From positions 62,001-126,000 of the forward strand of contig NZ_MRTQ01000009.1 of assembly GCF_001956215.1 (NCBI RefSeq): a DNA stretch of 64,000 nt, written 5' to 3'. The position numbers and the translations under genes are program-made. The notes below the pieces were generated by a model, which saw only the letters and a list, made by a program, of their open reading frames with translations, was not told the DNA's origin and ran no database searches. This DNA is from Paenibacillus sp. FSL R5-0490 (GTDB taxonomy: Bacteria > Bacillota > Bacilli > Bacillales > Cytobacillaceae). The first letter of the stretch is position 1. The number at the start of each line of letters is the position of its first letter. Shown one piece after another: positions 1 to 9,535 of this stretch.

Positions 1-1
1 A

Positions 2-109
2 ATTCAGATTACCTTCAAAACAAAAATTGGATCTGATAAAGAAATTTCCGGTTATGCTTACTATGACACAGACCTGCAAAAAATGATAAAATGGATTGAA
101 AAAAACTGA
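2..109 (+). CDS. comGG: Probable C-terminal end of competence pseudopilin-associated protein ComGG (partial)
   Basis: An open frame enters from the left edge and runs for 35 codons to a TGA, ending in MIKWIEKN. The assignment rests mostly on position. In bacilli the comG operon, which builds the DNA-uptake pseudopilus, ends with comGG just before aroK or yqzE. The tail alternates short aromatic and charged residues (SGYAYYD), as expected of a ComGG end, but it is too short to prove family membership. It abuts the next gene, so the two are probably cotranscribed. Confidence 0.45.
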   Translation: MQITFKTKIGSDKEISGYAYYDTDLQKMIKWIEKN

Positions 110-121
110 GTGGGGATAAAA

Positions 122-619
122 ATGAAGCCAATTTATTTAATCGGATTCATGGGTTCCGGCAAAACAACAATAGGAAAAGAGCTGGCAGCCCGCTTAAATT
201 ATGAAGTAATTGATACAGACGAAGAAATAGTGAAGCGTGAGAATAAAAATATTAATGATATTTTCGCGCAGCATGGAGAGGGATACTTCAGAAGCCTTGA
301 ATCCCTTATATTAAATGAAATGGATGGCAGAGCGGGAGTTATAACCACTGGCGGGGGCATTGTAATAAATCCTGAAAACAGAAAAAGGCTTAGCGAAACA
401 GGAATTGTTTTTTTCCTTTATGCGTCTCCTGAAGAAATCTTTAAACGGATTGAGAAGGATCATTCCAGACCGCTGCTGAAAGGCGATAAAAAAAGGCTGA
501 TCCACGAACTTTATGAAAAAAGGATGCCGCTCTATAAAGAAACTGCCCATGTGATCATTGATACAACTAATAAAGATAAAGCAGAGATTATTCAGGAAAT
601 AATAGATTGTTTAGAGTGA
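122..619 (+). CDS. aroK: Shikimate kinase
   Basis: Phosphorylates shikimate with ATP to shikimate 3-phosphate in the cytoplasmic pathway to chorismate. The 165-residue length is usual for AroK. The Walker A loop GFMGSGKTT lies at residues 8-16, the shikimate-binding DTDEEI at about 31-36, the GGG substrate motif near 80, and the LID-type HSRPLL near 115. A frame opens at GTG 110, but TGGGG sits just before ATG 122, which gives the standard MKPIYLIGFMGSGK start, so 122 is preferred. The gene directly follows the probable comGG tail. It is unrelated to competence, but this linkage is common in bacilli. Confidence 0.93.
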   Translation: MKPIYLIGFMGSGKTTIGKELAARLNYEVIDTDEEIVKRENKNINDIFAQHGEGYFRSLESLILNEMDGRAGVITTGGGIVINPENRKRLSETGIVFFLYASPEEIFKRIEKDHSRPLLKGDKKRLIHELYEKRMPLYKETAHVIIDTTNKDKAEIIQEIIDCLE

Positions 620-697
620 AAACCTGTTGGACATACTTGTAAATGATAAATAGCAGGCTGTTCTTGCAATTCTGTACGGAAAAAGGCAGGTATGAAC

Positions 698-883
698 ATG
701 AAATCCAACGATTATGTAAAGTTTCTTACACAGACAGTAGTAAAATATATTGATCAGCCAAAAGATGAGCGAAAACGGCATCGTATTGAAAAAAAGGACA
801 TGAAAGAGCCGTTTTTATTCAGATGGTTTGGAATGTTTTCTTATCTGTTTTACTTGGGCATGAGAAGAAAGAAACAAAAATAG
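698..883 (+). CDS. yqzE: YqzE family small protein
   Basis: A 61-residue protein beginning MKSNDYVKFLTQ, with a conserved EPFLFRWFGM stretch and a basic end (MRRKKQK). This matches the YqzE family found downstream of the comG operon in B. subtilis; its function is not known. The central part is highly charged, and the C-terminal third is hydrophobic enough for one short membrane or interfacial segment. ATG 692 also lies in frame, but AGGCAGGT is only one base from it and seven from ATG 698, so 698 is chosen. A bidirectional hairpin terminator follows. Confidence 0.8.
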   Translation: MKSNDYVKFLTQTVVKYIDQPKDERKRHRIEKKDMKEPFLFRWFGMFSYLFYLGMRRKKQK

Positions 884-890
884 TTTTTAC

Positions 891-922
891 GCAAAAAACC
901 GGCTAAATTGCCGGTTTTTTGC
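891..922. terminator. Bidirectional terminator between yqzE and yqhG
   Basis: A 13-bp perfect stem (GCAAAAAACCGGC pairing with its complement) and a TAAATT loop. The A-rich arm and T-rich arm let it work on either strand for the convergent genes yqzE and yqhG. Confidence 0.85.
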
Positions 923-926
923 ATTT

Positions 927-1721
927 TTAGACTGCGCTGTCTGTCAGGTAAAAGAGACCGCCATTTATGATGGAGATATTCACCTTTGGTTCATATTGCT
1001 CCTGAAGTGCTGTTTTTTCGTTTTCATAGCTTTCGCCCTTTTCTTCTGCATCTTCATAAAAATGTTCAAGAAGGCTAAGGTCTTTTTGCCAGCGGTTACG
1101 GGCCTCATCAGCCCATATATGATCTTCTTGTTCAATTTCGGCTTTAATAAAATTTGCTACCCTGTATACTCCGCTCCCCGGCATAATAAGCGGAGACAGT
1201 GTGAACGAGTAGTCGGGGATTTTGGGCGTAAGGCTCATGCCAAGCAATCTGTCATGAAAGCTTTCGACCATCTGGCCATTTATCAATTGGAGGCCGATCG
1301 ATTTGAAGACATCCCGTTTTCGGTCGCATTGATAGGATACGCGAATGTTCATTCCCAGCCATGGTCTTAGCGGCACCTGCTTTCCTGGTGCCTGCCGGTG
1401 ATTTTCATATAATCGGATATAGCCGGCCAGGTTCCTGGCCGAATCAAAAATCTGGTGAAGCCTCGGGGAGCCAAAATGAATGACTTCCCCCTTAATATGC
1501 GGAGGGGCCAGCTGCTGGTTTGTAATAAGCGTCAGCTGCATCGGGTTTGGGATTCCGCCTGTTTTTTCGAGATAGTGCCAATAAAAGGGACGATTCATTA
1601 ACTCCTTATCCAAATCAATCGTCAGCTGTACGGTCATATACCCCGGACCTCTATCAATTATTTCACACCCATTTGCGTGAAAATACCTTTCAAGGAATTT
1701 ATGAATTTCCTGTTGCTGCAT
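927..1721 (-). CDS. yqhG: YqhG family protein
   Basis: A 264-residue soluble protein without signal peptide or membrane segment, matching in length and context the YqhG family that accompanies the helicase YqhH in bacilli. It has no catalytic motif that I recognise. The middle contains WLGMNIRVSYQCDRKRD and the C-terminal part is acidic and helical. The start ATG at 1721 has AAGGTGA upstream. It overlaps the end of yqhH by 23 bases, which suggests translational coupling and a joint role with the helicase. No function is established to my knowledge. Confidence 0.8.
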   Translation of the reverse strand: MQQQEIHKFLERYFHANGCEIIDRGPGYMTVQLTIDLDKELMNRPFYWHYLEKTGGIPNPMQLTLITNQQLAPPHIKGEVIHFGSPRLHQIFDSARNLAGYIRLYENHRQAPGKQVPLRPWLGMNIRVSYQCDRKRDVFKSIGLQLINGQMVESFHDRLLGMSLTPKIPDYSFTLSPLIMPGSGVYRVANFIKAEIEQEDHIWADEARNRWQKDLSLLEHFYEDAEEKGESYENEKTALQEQYEPKVNISIINGGLFYLTDSAV

Positions 1722-3387
1722 TCAGTTCACCTTCTTTCAGATCCTCCGCGAATTGAATCATGCTCGTCAAGTTCTCCATTTTAATTCTCATTTCACCTTC
1801 TGAAGCCGATTTTCCGAAAATATCAACAAGGTGATCGTCAATACTGCCGAATTCAAGCTTTGTTAAAATGTCATCTAAATCACCAATGACTTTTTCGAAG
1901 AGATGTATTTTCTCATATAGAAGCTTCATTATGTGTTCTTCGACTGTTTCTTTCGTGGCGAAATTATAAATCATGACATCCTTTTCCTGGCCGAGACGAT
2001 GGATGCGCCCAATCCTTTGTTCGAGCCGCATTGGATTCCAGGGGAGATCAAAATTTATGATATGGTTGCAGAATTGCAGGTTTATTCCTTCTCCTCCCGC
2101 TTCTGTTGCAATCAGGACTTGAGCATTCTTTTGGAAAAGCTCCCTCATCCAGTCCTTTTTGCCTCTTTTAAATCCTCCCCTGAACGGAACCGATGTGATG
2201 CCATATTGCTTTAAAAACCACTGCAGGTACATTTGCGTTGCCCTGTATTCAGTAAAGATTATGACCTTGTCATTTATTTTCTGTATTAATTCCAGTGCTT
2301 TTTGAGCTTTTGAGTTTTGCTGGACCGCTTCAACCTTTTTAATAAGGTATTGTATTTGCTCCTGGAAAGCTATTGAAGGCTGCTCCTGTCTTTTCAGCAT
2401 ATTCTGAAGCGTAAAATAGACAGCTTCTCTGCTTGAGCATGCCTCTCTTTGCAGGGTCATTACTGAAAACTGGCTGGAACTCACCCAATTTTCTTCACTC
2501 CGCAGCTCTGTTACAGCTTCATAGAGCTCAAGCTCTGCCTGCGAAAATTCAATCGGTATGGTTTCCACATGCCGTTTGGTCCATTCAATCCCGGTATCTG
2601 CCCTGCGGTTGCGGATCATGACTTTGTTTACGAGTTCCTTTAGATGTGCATCATCGTTCAAAGATCGTGAGTCTTTTTTATAATTTTCATAAAAAGCTGA
2701 TTCATTGCCAAGATGTCCGGGTTTAAGCAGGGACACAAGATTGAAAATTTCACTGATTCGATTCTGAATGGGTGTTGCTGTTAATAGCAGGCAAAACTTC
2801 TTTTTAAGGTTTTGTACAAATTCATAGTTTTTCGTTTTATTATTTTTCAGCTTGTGAGCTTCGTCTATAATGATCAGGTCATAATCAAGGCTGTAAATAA
2901 TGTCTCGATGAGGATTGCGTTTGGCTGTATCGATGGATGATACCACAACGTCGCATTGTTCCCATACATAGCTTTTCCGCTGCGCCACAGCAGGAATGAA
3001 AAATTTGCTGTTCAGCTCCATGGCCCACTGGGAAACGAGGGAAGCTGGAACAAGTATAAGGACTTTTTTTACGAGTCCTCGGATCATATATTCCTTTAAT
3101 ATCAGCCCAGCTTCAATCGTTTTTCCAAGACCGACTTCATCAGCCAGGATCGCCTTGCCGTTCATGCTTTCGACTACCTGCTTGGCCACTTCCAGCTGAT
3201 GGGGAAGAGGAGTAAGGTTCGGCAGATGCTTCGGAGCCTGCAAGCCTTCAAAGTCAGGAATAGTGGTATGGTTCTCAACCTCAACAGCCAGTTTATAAAG
3301 CTCCCAGTTTCCCCATGGGCCGTCGTCATCAATCCTTTTTAAGAATTCATCCTGCCAGGCAGAATCAAAGCCAATTTGCACTGTCAT
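1699..3387 (-). CDS. yqhH: SNF2-type DEAD/DEAH helicase YqhH
   Basis: A 562-residue Swi2/Snf2-family superfamily 2 ATPase, close to bacterial RapA/HepA helicases but lacking long flanking domains. Walker A reads ADEVGLGKTIEAG near residue 80, the Walker B box is IIDEAHKLKN, motif III is LLLTATPIQN, and the C-terminal helicase half carries LIATEAGGEGINLQ and the arginine finger motif QRIGRIHRLGQ. All core motifs are intact, so it is probably an active DNA-dependent ATPase or translocase. The start ATG has AAAGGAG about eight bases upstream. It is transcribed with yqhG, divergent from the gcv operon. The biological role in bacilli is unclear; action on stalled transcription is an inference from RapA. 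Confidence 0.9.
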   Translation of the reverse strand: MTVQIGFDSAWQDEFLKRIDDDGPWGNWELYKLAVEVENHTTIPDFEGLQAPKHLPNLTPLPHQLEVAKQVVESMNGKAILADEVGLGKTIEAGLILKEYMIRGLVKKVLILVPASLVSQWAMELNSKFFIPAVAQRKSYVWEQCDVVVSSIDTAKRNPHRDIIYSLDYDLIIIDEAHKLKNNKTKNYEFVQNLKKKFCLLLTATPIQNRISEIFNLVSLLKPGHLGNESAFYENYKKDSRSLNDDAHLKELVNKVMIRNRRADTGIEWTKRHVETIPIEFSQAELELYEAVTELRSEENWVSSSQFSVMTLQREACSSREAVYFTLQNMLKRQEQPSIAFQEQIQYLIKKVEAVQQNSKAQKALELIQKINDKVIIFTEYRATQMYLQWFLKQYGITSVPFRGGFKRGKKDWMRELFQKNAQVLIATEAGGEGINLQFCNHIINFDLPWNPMRLEQRIGRIHRLGQEKDVMIYNFATKETVEEHIMKLLYEKIHLFEKVIGDLDDILTKLEFGSIDDHLVDIFGKSASEGEMRIKMENLTSMIQFAEDLKEGELNAATGNS

Positions 3388-3565
3388 AAAAACAGCTCCT
3401 TTTATCTATATAAAGATATTGCCCAAACCTTGTTAAGGTGGTACGATGTTAATAGCTTTGAAAGTTTTGAAAGTTAACACATTACATTTAGTTAACCGAT
3501 GTAATGGATGCTTAATTTTTTCTGTTTGGTATAAGTATGACCATCTTGGAAAATTTTATAAATGC

Positions 3566-3772
3566 GAATGATAACAAGGGGAGAGACTACATTTGTAGCG
3601 CCGAAGGAGCAAGCAAAATCTGTGAATCTCTCAGGCAAAAGAACTCTTGTTTGACGCAGCTCTGGAGAGTGCTTTTTAATAAGCCACCCAAGGGGACAGC
3701 CGGTTTCGGTAAACTTTCAGGTGCAAGGACAGAGATCTTCTCATAATTGAGGGGATACTCTGTCCTTTTTTA
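3566..3772 (+). ncRNA. Tandem glycine riboswitch controlling gcvT-gcvPA-gcvPB
   Basis: The leader contains two consecutive glycine aptamers. The first (about 3574-3652) has the conserved cores GGGGAGAGAC, GCGCCGAAGGAGCAA and ATCTCTCAGGCAAAAGAAC. The second (about 3653-3734) has GACGCAGCTCTGGAGAGT, GCCACCCAAGGGGACAG and AAACTTTCAGGTGCAAGGAC. The upstream strand AATGCGAATGATAAC can form the leader-linker kink-turn of this class. The second aptamer overlaps a terminator whose stem pairs GGACAGAG (3727-3734) with CTCTGTCC (3758-3765), followed by a T run. In the known class glycine binding prevents termination, switching on glycine breakdown. A possible -10 TATAAG lies at 3530-3535; the -35 is unclear. 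Confidence 0.95.
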
Positions 3773-3815
3773 TGTTCCTAAAACAAATTTCAAAAGATTT
3801 AAGGGGGACGAGTAA

Positions 3816-4919
3816 ATGTCACAGTTAAAACGCACGCCTTTATATGAGGTGTACAAGGATTACGGAGCCAAAACCATCGACTTCGGCGGCTGGGACCTTC
3901 CTGTTCAATTTTCTAGCATTAAAGAAGAACATGAAGCAGTCCGTACAAAAGCCGGCCTTTTTGATGTATCCCATATGGGTGAAATCGAAGTGAAGGGGAC
4001 GGACAGTCTTAAATACCTTCAAAAAATGATGACGAACGATATTTCCAAATTAAAGAACTCAGGTGCTCAATATACAGCCATGTGCTATGAAAATGGCGGA
4101 ACTGTTGATGATTTACTTGTCTATAAAATAGAGGATGACCACTATTTGCTGGTTGTAAATGCTTCTAATATCGAAAAGGATTTCAATTGGCTGCAGGACC
4201 ATGCTGAAGGCAATGTGGAATTGAAAAACCTTTCAGAAGATATGGCACAGCTGGCGATTCAGGGGCCGCTTGCAGAAAAAGTGCTCCAAAAGCTTGCTGG
4301 TACGAATCTATCGGATATCGGATTCTTCAAATTCCAGCAGGATGTTGATTTGAATGGCAAGAAAGCGCTTGTCTCCAGAACTGGATATACAGGAGAAGAC
4401 GGATTTGAAGTTTACTGTGATGCCAAGGATGCAGCCGCATTATGGAATGAAATTCTTGAAGCAGGCAAAGAAGAAGGCGTTCTCCCATGCGGACTTGGCG
4501 CAAGGGATACCCTTCGCTTTGAAGCAAACCTGGCACTCTATGGCCAGGAGCTCTCACCTGAGATCACACCGCTTGAGGCAGGAATAGGCTTTGCTGTCAA
4601 GGTGAATAAAGAAGCGGATTTCATCGGAAAAGAAGTGCTTAAGAACCAAAAAGAAAACGGGGTGCCGCGCAAGCTGGCCGGAATTGAAATGATTGACCGC
4701 GGTATTCCGCGCCATGGATATCCTGTATATAAGGGAGAAGAACTGATCGGGGAAGTGACAACAGGCACTCAATCTCCGACATTGAAAAAGAACATCGGCC
4801 TTGTTCTTATCAAGAAAGAGCATGCGGAGCTTGGAACTGAATTGGAAGTGGAGATTCGCGGCAAACGGCTGAAGGCTAAGATTGAAGCAACACCTTTTTA
4901 CAAAAGAGAAAAGAACTAA
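3816..4919 (+). CDS. gcvT: Aminomethyltransferase (glycine cleavage T protein)
   Basis: Transfers the methylene of lipoyl-bound aminomethyl to tetrahydrofolate, releasing ammonia, within the glycine cleavage system. At 367 residues it is full length. The N-terminal GcvT fold shows VSHMGEI and a folate-binding region with [11 protein letters not shown]; the C-terminal beta-barrel part ends with [13 protein letters not shown] and TPFYKRE. AAGGGGGA lies a few bases before ATG. It is first of three genes behind the glycine riboswitch. The H protein and the lipoamide dehydrogenase subunit are not in this operon, as in B. subtilis. Confidence 0.97.
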   Translation: MSQLKRTPLYEVYKDYGAKTIDFGGWDLPVQFSSIKEEHEAVRTKAGLFDVSHMGEIEVKGTDSLKYLQKMMTNDISKLKNSGAQYTAMCYENGGTVDDLLVYKIEDDHYLLVVNASNIEKDFNWLQDHAEGNVELKNLSEDMAQLAIQGPLAEKVLQKLAGTNLSDIGFFKFQQDVDLNGKKALVSRTGYTGEDGFEVYCDAKDAAALWNEILEAGKEEGVLPCGLGARDTLRFEANLALYGQELSPEITPLEAGIGFAVKVNKEADFIGKEVLKNQKENGVPRKLAGIEMIDRGIPRHGYPVYKGEELIGEVTTGTQSPTLKKNIGLVLIKKEHAELGTELEVEIRGKRLKAKIEATPFYKREKN

Positions 4920-4935
4920 CCGGGGGGAGAAAATG

Positions 4936-6282
4936 ATGAAACATCGCTATTTACCGATGACAGAGTCTGACCAGAAAGCAATGCTTGAGAAAATCGGCGT
5001 CAGTTCTGTGGAAGAATTATTCAGTGATATTCCCGAGAGTGTAAGATTTAAGGGCGAATATAAAATCAAGCCGGCGAAATCAGAGACAGCCTTACTGAAA
5101 GAGCTTACTAAAATGGCTCAAAAAAACGCTGATCTTCGCACAAATACATCTTTCCTTGGTGCGGGCGTTTATGATCATTACATGCCGGTCATTGTGGATC
5201 ATGTATTATCCCGTTCAGAGTTTTATACTGCCTATACTCCTTACCAGCCGGAAATTTCCCAGGGAGAGCTGCAGGCAATTTTCGAATTCCAGACCATGAT
5301 CTGTGAATTAACAGGAATGGATGTTGCCAACTCATCCATGTATGATGGCGGAACTGCACTTGCTGAAGCAGCCATGCTAAGCGCAGGCAGCACACGCCGG
5401 AAGAAAATATTAATCTCAAGCGCAGTTCACCCTGAATCGAAGGAAGTAGTCAAAACATACGCAAAGGGCCAATATATTGAAGTGATTGAGATCCCTCATA
5501 AAGAAGGCACCACTGACCTTGAAGCCCTAAATGAAATGATTGGCGATGATATCGCTGCTGTGATTGTACAATACCCTAACTTTTTTGGCAGAGTCGAGCC
5601 ATTAAAAGAGCTTGAGGAAATTATTCATGCCCACAAGTCCATGTTTGTTGTTTCAAGCAACCCGCTTGCTCTTGGCGCACTGACACCTCCGGGAAAATTC
5701 GGAGCAGACATCGTAGCAGGAGATGCTCAGGTTTTCGGTATTCCTACGGCTTTTGGAGGCCCTCATTGCGGATATTTTGCCGTAACATCCAAGCTGATGA
5801 GAAAAGTGCCGGGACGTCTTGTCGGGCAAACGGTAGACGATCAGGGACGCCGCGGTTTCGTGCTTACCCTTCAGGCGCGTGAACAGCATATACGCCGTGA
5901 TAAGGCAACGTCCAATATCTGTTCCAATCAGGCTCTCAACGCACTGGCGGCATCTGTAGCGATGACTGCTCTCGGCAAGAAGGGCGTAAAGGAAATGGCT
6001 GCTGCCAATATGCAAAAAGCCCATTATGCAAAACAGCAATTTAAGGCTGCCGGCTTTGAAGTTCCATTCGAAGGTCCCTCATTTAATGAATTTGTCATTA
6101 AGGTGAATAAGCCTGTTAAGGAAGTAAATCAAAAGCTCCTTGAAAAGGACATTATTGGCGGTTACGATTTGGGCAGAGATTATGCTGACCTGAAAAATCA
6201 TATGCTTGTTGCTGTAACGGAATTGAGAACGAAGGAAGAAATCGATGCATTCGTTAAAGAAATGGGGGATTACCATGCATAA
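4936..6282 (+). CDS. gcvPA: Glycine dehydrogenase (decarboxylating) subunit 1, P protein alpha
   Basis: N-terminal half of the split PLP-dependent P protein, which decarboxylates glycine and hands the aminomethyl group to lipoyl-GcvH. The 448 residues from [12 protein letters not shown] match the usual subunit length. The sequence shows [34 protein letters not shown] and [23 protein letters not shown] conserved blocks. The PLP lysine is in the partner subunit. The frame opens at TTG 4882 inside gcvT, but GGGGGGAG at 4922-4929 points to ATG 4933 or 4936. It lies 16 bases after gcvT and overlaps gcvPB, indicating one operon. Confidence 0.96.
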   Translation: MKHRYLPMTESDQKAMLEKIGVSSVEELFSDIPESVRFKGEYKIKPAKSETALLKELTKMAQKNADLRTNTSFLGAGVYDHYMPVIVDHVLSRSEFYTAYTPYQPEISQGELQAIFEFQTMICELTGMDVANSSMYDGGTALAEAAMLSAGSTRRKKILISSAVHPESKEVVKTYAKGQYIEVIEIPHKEGTTDLEALNEMIGDDIAAVIVQYPNFFGRVEPLKELEEIIHAHKSMFVVSSNPLALGALTPPGKFGADIVAGDAQVFGIPTAFGGPHCGYFAVTSKLMRKVPGRLVGQTVDDQGRRGFVLTLQAREQHIRRDKATSNICSNQALNALAASVAMTALGKKGVKEMAAANMQKAHYAKQQFKAAGFEVPFEGPSFNEFVIKVNKPVKEVNQKLLEKDIIGGYDLGRDYADLKNHMLVAVTELRTKEEIDAFVKEMGDYHA

Positions 6283-7735
6283 GGAAGATCAGCCACTCAT
6301 CTTTGAATTAAGCACAGAAGGCCGTATCGGCTACAGCCTGCCGGAGATGGATATTCCGGAAATTGACCTTGGCGAGCTTCTTCCTGAGGGCTATCTGCGA
6401 GAAGAAGAGCCTGAGCTGCCGGAAGTGTCAGAACTTGATATCATGCGCCACTATACTGCACTTTCCAAACGAAATCATGGTGTTGATTCGGGATTTTATC
6501 CACTTGGATCCTGCACAATGAAATATAATCCTAAAATCAATGAGAATGTAGCGCGCTTCAACGGTTTTGCCCACTTACACCCGCTGCAGGATGAAAGCTC
6601 TGTTCAAGGTGCGCTGGAATTGATGTATGATCTGCAGGAGCACCTGATTGAAATTACAGGAATGGATGAAGTTACACTTCAGCCGGCTGCAGGAGCGCAC
6701 GGAGAATGGACCGGATTGATGATGATCCGTGCTTATCATGAAGCGAATGGAGATACCAAACGTACTAAAGTAGTCGTTCCTGACTCTGCCCACGGAACAA
6801 ATCCGGCATCCGCAACAGTTGCAGGCTTTGAAACAGTAACGGTTAAATCGGATGAAAATGGATTGGTGGATTTAGAGGACTTGAGAAGAGTGGTTGGCGA
6901 GGACACTGCTGCTCTTATGCTGACTAACCCGAACACTTTAGGGTTGTTTGAAGAAAACATTCTTGAAATGGCAGAGATTGTTCACAGTGCCGGCGGAAAG
7001 CTTTACTATGATGGAGCTAACCTGAATGCTGTACTTTCAAAGGCACGCCCTGGAGACATGGGATTTGATGTTGTTCACCTTAATCTTCATAAAACATTTA
7101 CAGGACCGCATGGCGGCGGCGGACCGGGATCTGGCCCTGTAGGCGTAAAATCGGATCTGATCCCATACCTTCCGAAGCCTGTTTTAGTTAAGAATGGTGA
7201 CCAGTATGAATTTGATTATGACCGCCCGCAATCAATCGGCCGCGTGAAGCCGTATTATGGAAACTTTGGCATCAATGTCCGGGCTTATACTTATATCCGT
7301 ACTATGGGGCCGGATGGCCTGAAGGCAGTTACGGAAAATGCGGTACTAAACGCAAACTATATGATGAGAAGGCTTGAGCCATTCTTTGACCTGCCATTTG
7401 ACAGACATTGCAAGCATGAATTCGTTTTAAGCGGCAAGCGCCAGAAGAAGCTTGGCGTGCGCACTTTGGATATTGCCAAGCGCCTTCTTGACTTTGGCTA
7501 TCATCCGCCAACCATCTACTTCCCTCTTAACGTGGAAGAGTGTATCATGATTGAGCCGACAGAAACAGAATCTAAAGAAACGCTGGATGCTTTTGTCGAC
7601 GCGATGATTCAAATTGCAAAAGAAGCTGAGGAAAACCCTGAGATTGTTCAGGAAGCACCTCATACAACTGTGATTGGCCGTCTGGATGAAACCATGGCTG
7701 CAAGAAAGCCGGTTCTCCGTTACCAAAAACAATAA
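6275..7735 (+). CDS. gcvPB: Glycine dehydrogenase (decarboxylating) subunit 2, P protein beta
   Basis: C-terminal half of the split P protein, carrying the PLP site. The 486 residues contain the Schiff-base lysine motif [18 protein letters not shown], the glycine-rich stretch being typical of P protein. Also present are [28 protein letters not shown] and AHGTNPASA. The ATG at 6275 overlaps the gcvPA end by eight bases and is preceded by GGGG, so translation is coupled; the longer frame from TTG 6245 is rejected. The operon ends at a strong terminator shared with the convergent yqhL. Confidence 0.96.
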   Translation: MHKEDQPLIFELSTEGRIGYSLPEMDIPEIDLGELLPEGYLREEEPELPEVSELDIMRHYTALSKRNHGVDSGFYPLGSCTMKYNPKINENVARFNGFAHLHPLQDESSVQGALELMYDLQEHLIEITGMDEVTLQPAAGAHGEWTGLMMIRAYHEANGDTKRTKVVVPDSAHGTNPASATVAGFETVTVKSDENGLVDLEDLRRVVGEDTAALMLTNPNTLGLFEENILEMAEIVHSAGGKLYYDGANLNAVLSKARPGDMGFDVVHLNLHKTFTGPHGGGGPGSGPVGVKSDLIPYLPKPVLVKNGDQYEFDYDRPQSIGRVKPYYGNFGINVRAYTYIRTMGPDGLKAVTENAVLNANYMMRRLEPFFDLPFDRHCKHEFVLSGKRQKKLGVRTLDIAKRLLDFGYHPPTIYFPLNVEECIMIEPTETESKETLDAFVDAMIQIAKEAEENPEIVQEAPHTTVIGRLDETMAARKPVLRYQKQ

Positions 7736-7743
7736 TAAACAAG

Positions 7744-7772
7744 AGGCCCCGTCAAACTGACGGGGCCTTTTC
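7744..7772. terminator. Terminator between gcvPB and yqhL
   Basis: A ten-base-pair GC-rich stem (AGGCCCCGTC with GACGGGGCCT) around AAACT, followed by TTTTC. It ends the gcv operon and probably also serves yqhL from the opposite side. Confidence 0.88.
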
Positions 7773-7783
7773 AAATAATACTA

Positions 7784-8167
7784 TTATTTTTTCGCCTTCA
7801 CTTTTCCGGACCATTTTTTAAACCCGCCCTGCAGGTGTGAAAGGTCTTTGTAGCCTTTGCGGTGCAGAAACTGGGCAGCTCGCGCACTTCTCATGCCGCT
7901 TTGGCAATATAAGTAGACTGGCTTGTCCGGACGCAATTCTTTCATGCGCATTTTCATTTGTGAAAGCGGTATATTGCGTGCGCCTAAAATATGGCCATTT
8001 TCAAATTCATTTGGTTCGCGAACATCGATTAATTGGGCTTTTCTATAGCCTTCTCTAAACTGGTCTTCAGTAAGCGTTTTAACAATTCGGCGCTGGTAAA
8101 ACCATGTTATGACAGAATAGGTAATGATTGCACCCAAAATGATAAGAATGAAATAAAGTGTTTCCAA
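7784..8167 (-). CDS. yqhL: Membrane-anchored rhodanese-like protein YqhL
   Basis: A 127-residue protein with one N-terminal transmembrane segment (about residues 4-22, LYFILIILGAIITYSVITW) followed by a single rhodanese domain. The domain shows LIDVREPNEFENGHI and the active-site loop YCQSGMRSA with the persulfide-forming cysteine at residue 88, so it can act as a sulfurtransferase at the inner membrane face. The start is TTG, with AAAGGAGA about ten bases upstream. It is convergent with gcvPB and divergent from lipM. The sulfur acceptor is unknown. Confidence 0.88.
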   Translation of the reverse strand: METLYFILIILGAIITYSVITWFYQRRIVKTLTEDQFREGYRKAQLIDVREPNEFENGHILGARNIPLSQMKMRMKELRPDKPVYLYCQSGMRSARAAQFLHRKGYKDLSHLQGGFKKWSGKVKAKK

Positions 8168-8349
8168 TATGTCTTTCTCCTTTCACACATAGGTAAGCCA
8201 ACTAATATTATATAAGTCTTTCCTGATTGGAGTAAAGGAAATCTGGTAAATTTGTTATGGAAATTCAACTTGCTTTAATTTTCATTGGAATTTTGTTAGA
8301 CTAATAACCGCAAATGACCAGTTAAAGAAATTGAAAATGAGGGTTACAT

Positions 8350-9186
8350 ATGACTAAAGAAGTTTGGCGGTTTATCGATTCAGGAGAAGGTTCACCTTCT
8401 TTTAATATGGCTTTGGATGAAGCCTTGCTTGATTGGAACAGTGAGGGGAAGATGCCACCTGTAATCCGGTTTTACGGCTGGAATCCCGCAACTCTTTCAA
8501 TCGGATACTTCCAAAAGGCTGAAAAAGAAATAGATATGGAAGCAGTGAAGCAGCATGGCCTGGGGTTCGTCCGCAGACCAACAGGCGGAAGAGGGGTGCT
8601 GCACGAACATGAACTCACATACAGTGTTATCGTTCCTGAAGTCCACCCGGAAATGCCGAGTACAGTAACTGAAGCATACAGAGTCATTTCTGAAGGAATT
8701 CTAAAAGGATTTCACGCCTTGGGAATGGAAGCTTATTTCGCCGTACCAAAGACGGCTGAAGAAAGAGACTCTCTAAAAAACCCAAGATCTGCTGTTTGTT
8801 TTGATGCCCCAAGCTGGTATGAACTTGTTGTAGAAGGCCGTAAAGTTGCAGGGAGTGCACAAACAAGACAGAAAGGTGTAATCCTTCAGCATGGCTCTAT
8901 TTTGCTTGATTTGGATGAAGACAAGCTGTTCAGCTTGTTCAAATATCCTAATGACCGGGTAAAAGAGAGAATGCAAAAGGCTTTTAAAAATAAAGCTGTT
9001 GCCATAAATGAGCTGACAGCAGAAAATATTACTCTTGAACAGGCTAAGGCAGCTTTCAAGAAAGGGTTTGAGGAAGGCCTTGACATTGTACTGGAACCTT
9101 ACGAGCTTTCAGATGAAGAGATGGCATATGTACAAAAAATCGCAAAAGAACGATATGAAAGCGATGACTGGAACTATAAGAGATAA
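8350..9186 (+). CDS. lipM: Octanoyl-[GcvH]:protein transferase LipM
   Basis: Moves octanoate from acyl carrier protein to GcvH, the first step of lipoate assembly. The 278-residue protein has a BPL/LplA/LipB fold with [16 protein letters not shown] and [18 protein letters not shown]. The acyl-thioester cysteine is C150 in [13 protein letters not shown], the position known for B. subtilis LipM, and the conserved lysine lies in [12 protein letters not shown] 8350 follows GAGGG. Its neighbour is the glycine cleavage operon, a lipoyl user; the lipoylated BkdB in this window would depend on the same pathway. Confidence 0.94.
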   Translation: MTKEVWRFIDSGEGSPSFNMALDEALLDWNSEGKMPPVIRFYGWNPATLSIGYFQKAEKEIDMEAVKQHGLGFVRRPTGGRGVLHEHELTYSVIVPEVHPEMPSTVTEAYRVISEGILKGFHALGMEAYFAVPKTAEERDSLKNPRSAVCFDAPSWYELVVEGRKVAGSAQTRQKGVILQHGSILLDLDEDKLFSLFKYPNDRVKERMQKAFKNKAVAINELTAENITLEQAKAAFKKGFEEGLDIVLEPYELSDEEMAYVQKIAKERYESDDWNYKR

Positions 9187-9217
9187 AAGCGGATAAGTCG
9201 CTTTTTCTCTTTTTTTA
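9185..9217 (+). terminator. Terminator after lipM
   Basis: AAAGCG pairs with CGCTTT across a GATAAGT loop and is followed by a long T-rich run. The stem is short but the tail is strong. Confidence 0.65.
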
Positions 9218-9369
9218 ATGAATAATTTTCCAATTACTGCTCTGAAAAAGTGCAAGCTTCAAAATATGTTAAAATTTATCGTTAATTGTCGGAAATCGGC
9301 TGTTAACTCTGTTTTTCTTTAAATTTTAGTATATTTTAAGTTTGACAAAATCAGATTCAGTTGAATCAG

Positions 9370-9418
9370 ACACAATATGTAGTGGTGTCGAAAATATTTA
9401 GGACACTATATATTGATT
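9370..9418 (+). promoter_or_regulatory. Twin NrdR boxes upstream of nrdJ
   Basis: Two 16-bp sites, ACACAATATGTAGTGG at 9370-9385 and ACACTATATATTGATT at 9403-9418, resemble the NrdR operator consensus (ACAC-A/T-ATAT-T/A-GTGT type). They start 33 bases apart, three helical turns, the paired spacing known for NrdR operators. A consensus -35 TTGACA lies at 9342-9347 immediately upstream, although I see no convincing -10 at 16-18 bases. The rest of 9218-9535 shows no cobalamin-riboswitch core; it is AT-rich leader. Confidence 0.75.
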
Positions 9419-9535
9419 TTGAGGTTTGAGTTATGGTAACTTTAGGGTACTCTTTTAAAACAGATAGATTTACCCTATCTGACAGAATACTTACACACAT
9501 TAATTAGATAATTGAATTTAGAAGGAGTTGTAACA

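Noticed and set aside
311..550. Minus-strand frame inside aroK
   Set aside because: It is a shadow of the well-supported shikimate kinase frame and has no family signature or ribosome-binding site.
3557..3562. TATAAA as a -10 for the gcv operon
   Set aside because: It would place the transcript start inside the riboswitch leader strand, and no -35 is correctly spaced; TATAAG at 3530 is more likely.
5653..6039. 128-codon minus-strand frame within gcvPA
   Set aside because: Fully contained in a conserved gene; composition typical of an antisense shadow.
9218..9535. Possible cobalamin riboswitch in the nrdJ leader
   Set aside because: I looked for the conserved B12-box core and its flanking stems and did not find them; NrdR boxes explain the conserved-looking sequence better.
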